Assembly (NCBI RefSeq): GCF_003234965.1
Contig: NZ_QKVK01000014.1
Span: forward strand, 1 to 51,385
Length of the DNA stretch: 51,385 nt
Direction: 5' to 3'
Origin: Aestuariivirga litoralis
GTDB taxonomy: Bacteria > Pseudomonadota > Alphaproteobacteria > Rhizobiales > Aestuariivirgaceae
Positions 18,377 through 27,127 of the stretch are shown here, piece by piece; position 1 is the stretch's first letter, and each line of letters starts with the position of its first letter. The translations under genes and the position numbers were made by a program. The notes under the pieces were generated by a model that worked only from the letters and a program-made list of their open reading frames with translations, was not told where the DNA came from and searched no databases.

Positions 18377-19993
18377 ATGAAGAAACTGCTGATTTCGGCC
18401 GTTGCGGCCATTGCCCTCATGGCAGCCGCCCCGCTCGCCATGGCGGACGCCCCCAAGCAGGGCGGCCAGGCCACCATCACCTTCAACAACGACCTGACCA
18501 CGCTGGACCCGCAGGTGGGCTATGACTGGCAGAACTGGTCGGTCATCAAGTCGATCTTCGACGGGCTGATGGACTACAAGCCCGGCACCACCGAGCTCGA
18601 GCCGGACCTGGCCGAGAGCTACACCGTCTCGGATGACGGCCTCACCTACACCTTCAAGCTGCGGGACGGTGTCAAATTCCACAACGGCCGGCCGATGACC
18701 TCCGCCGACGTCAAGTATTCCTTCGAGCGCGCGGTGAACCCCGCGACGCAGAGCCCGGGCGGCGGCTATTTCGGCATGATCGCCGGCTATGACGACGTGG
18801 CGGGCGGCAAGGCCACCACGCTGTCAGGGATCGAGACGCCCGACGACAAGACGGTGATCTTCAAGCTCACCCGGCCGGATGCCACCTTCCTGCACCTGAT
18901 GGCCATCAACTTCGGCTATGTCGTGCCGAAGGAGGAAGTCGAGAAGGCGGGTGCCGACTGGGGCAAGAAGCCGGTGGGCACGGGCGCCTTCAAGTTCGTC
19001 GAATGGGTGCCGGGCCAGTCGATCAAGCTCGAGCGCAACAAGGACTACTACAAGGCGAACACGCCCTATCTCGATGGCATCACCTTCGAGTTCGGCCAGG
19101 ACCCCACCGTCGCGGTGCTGCGCCTCAAGAAGGGCGAGATCGACATCGTGGGCGACGGCATCCCGCCCGCGCAGTTCGCCGAACTGATGGCGGACGCCGC
19201 CAACAAGGACCTGATCGCCGAGGGCGACCAGCTGCACACCGGCTACGTCACCATGAATGTCACCCAGCCGCCCTTCGACAACGTGAAGGTGCGCCAGGCG
19301 GTGAACATGGCGATCAACAAGGACCGCATCGTGCGGCTCATCAACAACCGCGCGGCTCCGGCTTCCCAGGCACTCCCGCCCGCCATGCCCGGCTACAACC
19401 CCGACAACAAGGGCTATGCCTATGATCCCGAAGGCGCCAAGAAGCTTCTCGCCGAAGCGGGCGTGGGCGAGATCACGACCGAGCTCTACGTGATGAACGT
19501 CGATCCCAACCCGCGCATCGCGCAGGCGATCCAGCAGGACCTCGCGGCCGTCGGCATCAAGGCCGAGATCCGCTCGCTGGCCCAGGCGGAAGTCATCGCC
19601 GCCGGTGGTGCGGGCAAGGCGCCGATGATCTGGTCGGGCGGCATGGCCTGGATCGCCGACTTCCCGGATCCTGCCAACTTCTACTACGGCATCCTTGGCT
19701 GCGCGGGTGCGGTGGAAGGCGGCTGGAACTGGTCGCGCTACTGCAACAAGGCACTGGACGAGCGCGCCACCAAGGCCGACGCCATGGTGAAGGACGACCA
19801 GAAGGACGCCCGCATCGCCGAGTGGAAGGCCGTCTTCGACGACGTGCTGAAGGATGCGCCGTGGGCGCCCATCTTCAACGAGAAGCGCTTCACCTACCAC
19901 TCAGAGCGACTGGGCGGCGACCCGGCGCTCTTCACCGACCCGATCCACATTCCGGTGAACTACGACTACATCTACGCCAAAGACGCTCAGTAG
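18377..19993 (+). CDS. Periplasmic substrate-binding protein, dipeptide/oligopeptide type (DppA/OppA-like)
   Basis: Family 5 solute-binding protein of 538 residues that captures the importer's cargo in the periplasm. A Sec signal peptide is cut after about residue 23 (LAMA). The family signature appears as DLAESYTVSDDGLTYTFKLR and VKFHNGRPMTSADVKYSFER. A strong GGGAG lies 9 bases before the ATG. A cysteine pair (GILGCAG and SRYCN) may form a disulfide, as in several relatives. A stable hairpin follows the stop, consistent with excess expression over the ATPase genes. The ligand could be a peptide, an amide or another small compound. Confidence 0.93.
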   Translation: MKKLLISAVAAIALMAAAPLAMADAPKQGGQATITFNNDLTTLDPQVGYDWQNWSVIKSIFDGLMDYKPGTTELEPDLAESYTVSDDGLTYTFKLRDGVKFHNGRPMTSADVKYSFERAVNPATQSPGGGYFGMIAGYDDVAGGKATTLSGIETPDDKTVIFKLTRPDATFLHLMAINFGYVVPKEEVEKAGADWGKKPVGTGAFKFVEWVPGQSIKLERNKDYYKANTPYLDGITFEFGQDPTVAVLRLKKGEIDIVGDGIPPAQFAELMADAANKDLIAEGDQLHTGYVTMNVTQPPFDNVKVRQAVNMAINKDRIVRLINNRAAPASQALPPAMPGYNPDNKGYAYDPEGAKKLLAEAGVGEITTELYVMNVDPNPRIAQAIQQDLAAVGIKAEIRSLAQAEVIAAGGAGKAPMIWSGGMAWIADFPDPANFYYGILGCAGAVEGGWNWSRYCNKALDERATKADAMVKDDQKDARIAEWKAVFDDVLKDAPWAPIFNEKRFTYHSERLGGDPALFTDPIHIPVNYDYIYAKDAQ

Positions 19994-20009
19994 GCTGATC
20001 AAACCGGAC

Positions 20010-20039
20010 ATGCTCCCTTCCTTGTCGGGAAGGGAGCAT
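20010..20039 (+). terminator. Strong hairpin after the binding-protein gene
   Basis: A perfect 12-base inverted repeat with a 6-base loop begins 16 bases after the binding-protein stop and ends 16 bases before the amidase start. It is followed by TTGTC rather than a U-run, so it is more likely an RNA stabiliser or partial attenuator than a full terminator. Downstream genes remain tightly linked. Confidence 0.7.
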
Positions 20040-20055
20040 TGTCATTGAGGGCACC

Positions 20056-21003
20056 ATGCACAAGCACGTCTGCAACCACACGATCCACGACCACCAGTGC
20101 CATTTCGGCTGGAACCGCGACAACCCGCCGGTCATCCGCATTGCCCCCGGCGAGACGGTGGAATTCCACCCCGTCGATTCCTCCGGCGGCCAGCTCAATG
20201 CCAGGTCGACGCTCGCCGATCTCAATGCGCTGGACTTCGGCAAGGTCAACCCCGTTGCGGGCCCCGTCTACATCGAGGGCGCTGAGCCCGGCGATGCCAT
20301 CAAGGTGACGCTGCTCGACTTCGCGCCCTCGGGCTGGGGCTGGACGGCGAACATCCCGGGCTTCGGCCTGCTGGCGGACCAGTTCAAGGACCCCGCGCTC
20401 CACATCTGGAAATATGACGCAACGAGCCTCGCGCCCGCCATGTTCGGCCCCGGCGGCCGCGTGCCGCTGAAGCCCTTCTGCGGCACCATCGGTCTCGCAC
20501 CGGCGGAGGCCGGGCAGCATTCCGTCGTGCCGCCGCGCCGCATGGGTGGCAACATGGACATCCGCGACATGGCGGCGGGCACCGAGCTCTATCTCCCCGT
20601 CGAAGTGGCGGGCGGGCTGTTCAGCGTCGGCGACACGCACGCTTGCCAGGGTGACGGCGAAGTCTGCGGCACCGCCATCGAAAGCCCCTGCTCGGTGCAG
20701 GCGAAGTTCGAACTCGTCAAGAACGCCAACCTGCCCTTCCCGCGTTTCACCACGCCGGGGCCTGTGTCGCGCCATCTCGACGTGAAGGGATACGAGGTGA
20801 CCACCGGCATCGGCCCGGACCTGATGGAAGGGGCGAAGGCCGCCGTCTCCGGGATGATCGACCTCCTGTCCAGGCGCTACAACATGAATGCGGTCGACGC
20901 CTACATGCTGTGCTCGGTCTGCGGCGACCTGCGCATCAGCGAGGTGGTGGACATGCCGAACTGGGTCGTCTCCTTCTACTTCCCGCGTGTCGTGTTTGAA
21001 TGA
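20056..21003 (+). CDS. Acetamidase/formamidase (FmdA/AmdA family)
   Basis: Amide hydrolase of 315 residues that would release ammonia from a small amide in the cytoplasm. Family features are IRIAPGETVEFHPVDSSGGQ, the metal- or substrate-site segment GWGWTANIPGFGLL, FCGTIGLAP, and the glycine-rich GGLFSVGDTHACQGDGEVCG with its DxHxxQGDGE motif. It lies between the binding protein and the ATPase genes of a peptide-type importer and overlaps the next start by four bases, so it is probably produced with the transporter. The compound imported is likely an amide or is turned into one; whether it is formamide, acetamide or larger cannot be read here. Confidence 0.9.
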   Translation: MHKHVCNHTIHDHQCHFGWNRDNPPVIRIAPGETVEFHPVDSSGGQLNARSTLADLNALDFGKVNPVAGPVYIEGAEPGDAIKVTLLDFAPSGWGWTANIPGFGLLADQFKDPALHIWKYDATSLAPAMFGPGGRVPLKPFCGTIGLAPAEAGQHSVVPPRRMGGNMDIRDMAAGTELYLPVEVAGGLFSVGDTHACQGDGEVCGTAIESPCSVQAKFELVKNANLPFPRFTTPGPVSRHLDVKGYEVTTGIGPDLMEGAKAAVSGMIDLLSRRYNMNAVDAYMLCSVCGDLRISEVVDMPNWVVSFYFPRVVFE

Positions 21004-21967
21004 GCGACCACGCCCTGCTCCGCGTCGAAGGCCTGACGGTCGGCTTCAACACGGAGCAGGGACCCGTCCGGGTCACCGAGGATGTCTCCTTCGAACTGAA
21101 GGCCGGCCACACGCTGGGCCTCGTGGGCGAGTCGGGCTGCGGCAAGAGCGTCACGGCGCAGACCATCATGCGCCTGCTGCCGAGCCCCCCTTCGCGCATC
21201 GATGCAGGGCGCATCCTGTTCGAGGGCAAGGACCTCGCCACCGCCTCGCAGCGCGAGATGCAGAAGATCCGCGGCGACCGCATCGGCATGGTGTTCCAGG
21301 AACCGATGACCAGCCTGAACCCCACGCTCCGCATCGGCGAGCAGATCGCCGAGCCGTTGATGCTGCATCGTGGCATGACGCGGGCAAAGGCAGATGAAGA
21401 GGTGGTCAAGGTCCTGAAGCAGGTCGGCATCGGCAATGCCGAACGCCGGCTGCTGCAATATCCGCATGAGCTGTCGGGCGGCCTGCGCCAGCGCGTGATG
21501 ATCGCGATCGCCATCATCTGCAAGCCGCAGCTGCTGATCGCCGACGAGCCGACCACGGCGCTGGACGTAACCATCCAGGCGCAGATCATGGAACTCCTGA
21601 AGGCACTGCAGAAGGAGCTGGGCCTCGCCGTGCTGCTGATCACCCATGACCTCGGCATGGTGGCCGAGATGTGCGAGACCATCGCCGTCATGTATGCCGG
21701 CCGCATCGTCGAGACCGGGCGCACGGCGGATGTCTTCGCCAGGCCGCATCATCCCTACACCCATGGCCTGCTGAACTCCTCGCCGCGCCGTGCGAAGAAG
21801 GGCGAGCGCCTGCCCTCGATCCCCGGACTCGTGCCACCGCCCGGCGCGCGCGGAACTGGCTGCAGCTTCGCCGCGCGCTGCCCCAATGTGCTGGAGCGCT
21901 GCCGGGCCGAAGCGCCGCCGCTGATCCCGCAGGGCAATGATGCCGCCGCCTGCTGGAACCCCATGCC

Positions 21968-21971
<4 letters not shown>
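21000..21971 (+). CDS. ABC transporter ATP-binding protein, dipeptide type (DppD-like)
   Basis: ATPase subunit of 323 residues. Walker A GESGCGKS at 43-50, signature LSGGLRQRV, Walker [13 protein letters not shown], switch histidine in [13 protein letters not shown]. The C-terminal oligopeptide-transporter extension contains [17 protein letters not shown], whose cysteines in some relatives bind an iron-sulfur cluster. It pairs with the next ATPase to energise the importer. Start ATG overlaps the amidase stop as ATGA, and the end overlaps the next start in the same way. Confidence 0.94.
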
Positions 21972-22917
<946 letters not shown>

Positions 22918-22921
<4 letters not shown>

Positions 22922-24111
22922 GGTCGCGCCCGCCGCCTTACGAAGAGCGGCGCATAGACCACGGCGAAGAGCAGGAAGGCCAGCACCCAGCAGGTGGCGG
23001 CGAGGTGGAGGAGCCAGTCCGCCTGCGGCAGCAGTCCAGCTCCCACCCGCGCCAGGGCCGCGGTCGCCGCCAGCACATAGATCCCCGTGATCCGCCAGTC
23101 GGCATGCAGCGGCAGGCCGCTGTGGCCGAGGCTGGCGCGCGTCATCACGGCGAGGGTCATCAGCACGATCGCCCCCACCGTCCAGGTATGGAGCCCCGCG
23201 GATTGCGGCACGGCCTCCGGAAACAGCACGGAGGCTGCCACGGCGAAGAAGCCGAGCGGCAGGAAAAGGTAAGCCAGGTGCAGGATGGCCACCAGCGGTT
23301 CGGCAAGGCTGCGCCAGCCGGCCCAGCGCGACAACCGCCAGAGATTGCCGATGCCAGCAGCCAGCATGGCCAGCGCCGTGGCGATCGAAAGCGGCATGAC
23401 GAGCCACAGCAGAAGGGCAAGGGCGGTGACGGCGATGATCACCTTGTCGTCGCCGTCGAACGGCATCGGCAACACACCGGGCGCACGGCGCACCAGCCAG
23501 TTGCGGGTGAAGCTGGGGATGATGCGTCCGCCGATCACCGCGATCAGCAGCACGGCGCTGGCAAGGCCGATGCGCAGCCCGAGGCTGTCATGCGCGCTTC
23601 CGCCGCTCATCATCTCCGCATGATAGACGGCATTGCCGGCCAGGAGCAGGCCCACCATCAGCAGAACCTTGAGGTTGCGCCAGTTGCGGCCGGCCACGAT
23701 CTCACGCCCCAGCATGAAGATCAGGAGCACGAGAAAGCCGAGGTCGATGGCGGCGGTCGGCAACGGCGGAAGATGGGCGGAAAGGAACACCGCGATGCGC
23801 CCCGCCGCCCAGCTGCACCACAGCACGGCAAGCGGCAGGCCGGTGATGGGCAGCCGCCCCGTCCAGTTCGGCACGGCCGTAAGCATGAAACCCGCCACCA
23901 CGGCGCTCAGATAGCCCCACAGGAATTCATGCGCATGCCACTCCACGGCGCCAAAGGCCGAGGGGATGGACCAGAGGCCGGACAGCGCCCCGATCCAGGC
24001 CAGCATGGCCAAGGCGGCGAACAGCGCCGCGCCGAGGAAGAAAGGCCGGAAGCCGTAGCCGAGGATCTGTGGTCCGGTCCAGGCCCGTATGCGCTGTGCC
24101 GATGTCGTCAT
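22918..24111 (-). CDS. nnrS: NnrS-family membrane protein (nitric oxide stress)
   Basis: Polytopic membrane protein of 397 residues, about twelve helices, of the NnrS family, which protects against nitric oxide and is often in NnrR/NsrR regulons. Visible family marks are the N-terminal GPQILGYGFRPFFLGAALFA, the WHAHEFLWGYLSAVVAGFML segment with histidines that may bind haem and metal, VYHAEMM, GGRIIPSFTRNWL, and the later AVMTRASLGHSG. It starts 17 bases after the hemerythrin-like gene on the same strand, so the two are probably one transcript. It ends in a shared stop with the importer operon. Confidence 0.92.
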
Positions 24112-24128
24112 CTCAACTCACCCCCGGC

Positions 24129-24644
24129 TCACGCCTGGGCGCTGGTGCAGCGTGGCGCAGGGCCGTGTTCGAAGCGCGGAAAGAGGACCTCGTTCTCGAG
24201 CCGCATCTGTTCACGCAACGCGGCGCAGAGTTCCGCCACGCCCTGGTAGAGCCGCCGCCAGGATCCGCAGGCCGCCACCGGCGGCACGAAGTCATGGGCG
24301 AGCTCCTGCACCCTGTCGAGTTCCGCCGCATAATCCTGGTGCTCGGTCCGCATCACGCCGATGGGATGGACGAGCGCGCTGCCGATCTCCTGCTGCATTG
24401 CCCGGAAAACGACCGCCTCCTCGACCTGCATGTGCATGTCGAGTTCCAGCGCCACGTGTTCCAGTGCATCGGCGAGGCCAAGCGGGGCGGCCGGGACGTC
24501 GTGGTGCACGTGCTCGACCTTGCGTGCGAGCGCGATCAGCTCCGGCAGCACCCGCCGGTGCGCCGCCTGGTAGCGCCCGGCGATGAGGGCGAGAAGGTCA
24601 TCGGTGCTCATGGCATGGGCCGAACGGGGGGTGAGGCTGGTCAT
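24129..24644 (-). CDS. Hemerythrin-like iron-sulfur repair (RIC/YtfE-type) protein lacking the N-terminal domain
   Basis: A 171-residue helical protein aligning with the hemerythrin domain of YtfE/ScdA (repair of iron centres), from LPELIALARKVEHVH to LENEVLFPRF. Compared with E. coli YtfE as I recall it, H105, H129, E133, H160 and E208 correspond to H47, H71, E75, H102 and E150. H84 and H204 are replaced by Q26 and Q146, so the di-iron site may be altered. The N-terminal cysteine domain of YtfE is absent, but a related small protein is encoded divergently. An AGGAG six bases upstream supports the start. Confidence 0.87.
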   Translation of the reverse strand: MTSLTPRSAHAMSTDDLLALIAGRYQAAHRRVLPELIALARKVEHVHHDVPAAPLGLADALEHVALELDMHMQVEEAVVFRAMQQEIGSALVHPIGVMRTEHQDYAAELDRVQELAHDFVPPVAACGSWRRLYQGVAELCAALREQMRLENEVLFPRFEHGPAPRCTSAQA

Positions 24645-24697
24645 GGGTCGCTCCTGCGCTGCTCTGCCCCTTCACTAGGGCAAGGGCCGGGAATGGT

Positions 24698-24715
24698 GTT
24701 TGTGCTGGCGCAAAC
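24698..24715. promoter_or_regulatory. Crp/Fnr-type operator 1 (GTTTG...CAAAC)
   Basis: An 18-base palindromic site with core TTGTG-CTGG-CGCAA and outer arms GTTTG/CAAAC. Its centre is about 62 bases upstream of the hemerythrin-like ATG, which would place it near -41.5 if transcription starts near 24665. The form is close to the TTGCG-N4-CGCAA type reported for NnrR-like regulators. Confidence 0.65.
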
Positions 24716-24737
24716 CCGCCCACGACCGCCCCGGAGT

Positions 24738-24751
24738 TTGCGGTCGCGCAA
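24738..24751. promoter_or_regulatory. Crp/Fnr-type operator 2 (TTGCG-N4-CGCAA)
   Basis: Perfect inverted repeat TTGCG-GTCG-CGCAA. Its centre lies 38 bases from operator 1 and about 68 bases upstream of the DUF1858-protein ATG, so a start near 24786 would put it at -41.5 for that gene. The regulator encoded at 25030-25728 is the obvious candidate binder. Confidence 0.68.
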
Positions 24752-24812
24752 TGCCGCGGACCGGCTTCGGCGCTAGACACCATCATCGGGCGGCCTGCCC
24801 ATGGAGTTGAAC

Positions 24813-25025
24813 ATGACGGAACCGAACATCACGCTGGCCACGCCGGTGGATGGCATCATGCGCCGGTGGCCCGCCACCATCAGGTCCTTCCTCGACCACC
24901 GCATGAACTGCCCCGGCTGCCCGATCGCCTGCTTCCACTCGGTGGCCGACGCCTGCCGCGAGCACCATGTGGACGCCGAGGCCTTCCTCGCTGGCCTGCG
25001 TATCCGCACGGCCGAGGCCGCCTAG
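24813..25025 (+). CDS. DUF1858-type small cysteine protein (hybrid-cluster-associated)
   Basis: A 70-residue protein from the ATG at 24813, chosen because a GGAG lies six bases before it; an in-frame ATG at 24801 has no such site. The fold resembles DUF1858 and the N-terminal domain of ScdA/YtfE: a helix (VDGIMRRWPATIRSFLDH), then a cysteine block NCPGCPIACFHSV, then DACREHHVDAEAFLAGL. Such proteins are linked to nitric-oxide or anaerobic regulons. It is divergent from the RIC-like gene, and together they resemble a split YtfE. It ends four bases from the convergent regulator gene. Confidence 0.82.
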   Translation: MTEPNITLATPVDGIMRRWPATIRSFLDHRMNCPGCPIACFHSVADACREHHVDAEAFLAGLRIRTAEAA

Positions 25026-25029
25026 CGCC

Positions 25030-25728
25030 TCAGCCGCCGTGGCCTTCGGCCAGCATGAAGATGCGGTGCGGATCCCTGAGCGTGATCTTCTGGCGCCCGC
25101 TCTCGACGAGGCCGCGCTCCTCCCAGGCGCTCAGCACGCGGCTCACGGTGTGGAGCGTCGCACCCGTCATCTCCGCCACGTCCTGGCGCGAGATCGGGAA
25201 GTCGATCTGGATTCCCGCCTCGACCTTGCGGCCGGACTGCTGGGCCAGCCGCAACAGCGCATGGGCAATACGGCGCTCCACCTGCTCGGTGGACATCTCG
25301 ACCACGCGCGTCTGCGCATCCTGAAGCCTGCTGCCCACGGTGCGCAGCGTATTGGCGAGAAGGGCGGGATAGCGCTCCGACAGGCGCGGCCACACGGCGT
25401 TGGGCCAGACGAGCGCCACGCTGTCCACCACGGCCAGGGCGGTGGCAGGGTAGGTGGAACGGCCCAGCGCCATTGCCACCCCGAAGATTTCACCCGGCGA
25501 AATATAACGCACCACCACCTGCTGGCCGTCCGGCGTCAGGCGGAAGACACGCAGGTGGCCATGCAGCAGGAGATAGAAGAACGCCGCCTCGCGATCCTGC
25601 TGGAAGACTTCGCTGCCCTTGGCATACCGCACCGACTGCGCCTCGCTCAGCACGTCCTGCTGCTGCTCCGGCGTCAGGCCCTGGAAGGCGTCAAGGCTGG
25701 CGATCAGCGATCTGTCGAGTGCAGGCAA
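25030..25728 (-). CDS. Crp/Fnr-family regulator without Fnr cysteines (NnrR/Dnr-like)
   Basis: A 232-residue regulator: a cyclic-nucleotide-fold sensor domain (about 15-130), a long dimer helix (TLRTVGSRLQDAQTRVVEMS), and a winged HTH with recognition segment GATLHTVSRVLSAWEERG. No ATG lies near the family N-terminus. The start is taken as TTG at 25728 because a perfect GGAGG stands five bases before it. The protein has no cysteine, so it cannot hold an Fnr-type 4Fe-4S cluster, which fits haem- or NO-sensing Dnr/NnrR relatives. Its location beside NnrS, the RIC-like protein and two boxes supports control of that group. Confidence 0.88.
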   Translation of the reverse strand: MPALDRSLIASLDAFQGLTPEQQQDVLSEAQSVRYAKGSEVFQQDREAAFFYLLLHGHLRVFRLTPDGQQVVVRYISPGEIFGVAMALGRSTYPATALAVVDSVALVWPNAVWPRLSERYPALLANTLRTVGSRLQDAQTRVVEMSTEQVERRIAHALLRLAQQSGRKVEAGIQIDFPISRQDVAEMTGATLHTVSRVLSAWEERGLVESGRQKITLRDPHRIFMLAEGHGG

Positions 25729-25878
25729 GGCAACCTCCGCGCGCGATGCAGCAGAACCATGACGGCAGAATAGGCGCGATGCGCCGCTTCCCTCAACTCT
25801 TTCCGCCGCGTGTGACGAGTACCATTGCCGCTTCGCCGCAAACGTGCAGAATCGCAGCCGCCTGCCGGAGGCCACATC

Positions 25879-27075
25879 ATGCATCACGCTCCCCACCTCA
25901 CACGCCGTCATCTTCTTGCCCTTGCTGCGGCGACGGTGCTGCCCGCTCCGCTGGCCATGGGCGCCGCCGCAGATGAGCTGTCGCGGCTGCTGGCGGAGCG
26001 CTGGACCGCGCGCTACGGCGGCAAGCCCGGAGGCCTCACGCTGCTGGCACTCACGCCGAGGGGCGATTTCTTCGCAACGACGCTGGAGGGCGTCACGGCG
26101 AAGAGCCATTTCCGTGGCGCCAGCACGACCAAGACCTTCACCGCCGCGGCCATCATGCTGCTGGACCAGCGCGGGCTGCTGAAGATCGATGACGTGCTGA
26201 CCGCCACCATGCCGGGCAAGAGCGAACCCTACCTGCCGGACACACCCGCCTTCGCCATCCCTCACAAGGCAGACATCACCATCCGCCAGCTCCTCAGCCA
26301 CCGTGCCGGCGTCTTCGACCTCGCCAACCAGGACATTCCGGCGGACAAGCCCGTGCCCTATGCCGGCAAGCGCTATGTCGACTGGGCGGTGGAGCAGGAC
26401 GCGCAGCACAGCTTCACCAAGCCGGAGCTGATCGGCGTGGTGGCGGAAACCCAGGTGTCGAACGCCGCGCCGGGTGCGGGCTACGGCTATTCCGACACCC
26501 ACTACACGCTGCTCGGCGAAATCGTTGAACGTGTCTCAGGCCTACCACTCGACCAGTTCAAGCGCACCGAACTGCTGACGCCCAACGGGTTGGACGATAC
26601 GCAGTTCATCATCGATGGCCATACCTCGAAGCTGCCGCCGCCCGCCATCGGCGCCTTCTCGCTGGAGCAGGGAAAAGCCATTCCCATGGATGACTATAAT
26701 TATTCCTATGATCCCGGCTCCGGCAACGTCTTCACCACGCCGGCCGATCTGGTGCGCTGGATCAGGCTGCTGGTGCGCGGCGAGGCGGGCGTCTCGAAGC
26801 CGCAGGTCGCGCGCATGACCGAGGTTTTGCCGGACTCGCATTACGGGCTCGGCCTCTCCACCAAGTCGGCCGGCACCTACGATCTGGGCTATGGCCACAA
26901 TGGCGGCACGCCGGGTTTCCTCACCGACCTCGCCTACAACCCGGCCAATGACATGGGCTATGTGCTGGTCTCGTCGCTCATCGACTTCGACGACCTGCGC
27001 GGGCAACTGGGCTGGATGGACGAGGTCGCGGCAGAGGCCCTGCAGCAGATCGCGAAGGGCCAGGGGGCCGACTAG
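25879..27075 (+). CDS. Serine hydrolase of the beta-lactamase/D-Ala-D-Ala carboxypeptidase family, exported
   Basis: From the ATG at 25879 (CGGAGG seven bases upstream) this is a 398-residue class C-fold hydrolase. The leader has a twin arginine (TRRHLLALAAA, R9-R10) and ends near AMGAAA, suggesting Tat or Sec export. The catalytic SxxK is S82-T-T-K85, the YxN-equivalent is YSD in YGYSDTHY, and the third motif is HNG in GHNGGTPGF. Family members include peptidases, esterases and amidases; a true beta-lactamase cannot be claimed. It is divergent from the Crp/Fnr gene and 52 bases upstream of the methyltransferase operon, which it might feed by releasing an ester- or amide-linked compound. Confidence 0.87.
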   Translation: MHHAPHLTRRHLLALAAATVLPAPLAMGAAADELSRLLAERWTARYGGKPGGLTLLALTPRGDFFATTLEGVTAKSHFRGASTTKTFTAAAIMLLDQRGLLKIDDVLTATMPGKSEPYLPDTPAFAIPHKADITIRQLLSHRAGVFDLANQDIPADKPVPYAGKRYVDWAVEQDAQHSFTKPELIGVVAETQVSNAAPGAGYGYSDTHYTLLGEIVERVSGLPLDQFKRTELLTPNGLDDTQFIIDGHTSKLPPPAIGAFSLEQGKAIPMDDYNYSYDPGSGNVFTTPADLVRWIRLLVRGEAGVSKPQVARMTEVLPDSHYGLGLSTKSAGTYDLGYGHNGGTPGFLTDLAYNPANDMGYVLVSSLIDFDDLRGQLGWMDEVAAEALQQIAKGQGAD

Positions 27076-27127
27076 TCCTGCAGGCACGCTTGCCGCTGCC
27101 GTGGCGCTGGACAATAGTCCCGCGGCA

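Noticed and set aside
25030-26502. Long minus-strand frame suggesting a 490-residue Crp/Fnr fusion protein
   Set aside because: The extra N-terminal part is antisense to the serine hydrolase and not protein-like; a GGAGG with TTG at 25728 gives a normal-length regulator.
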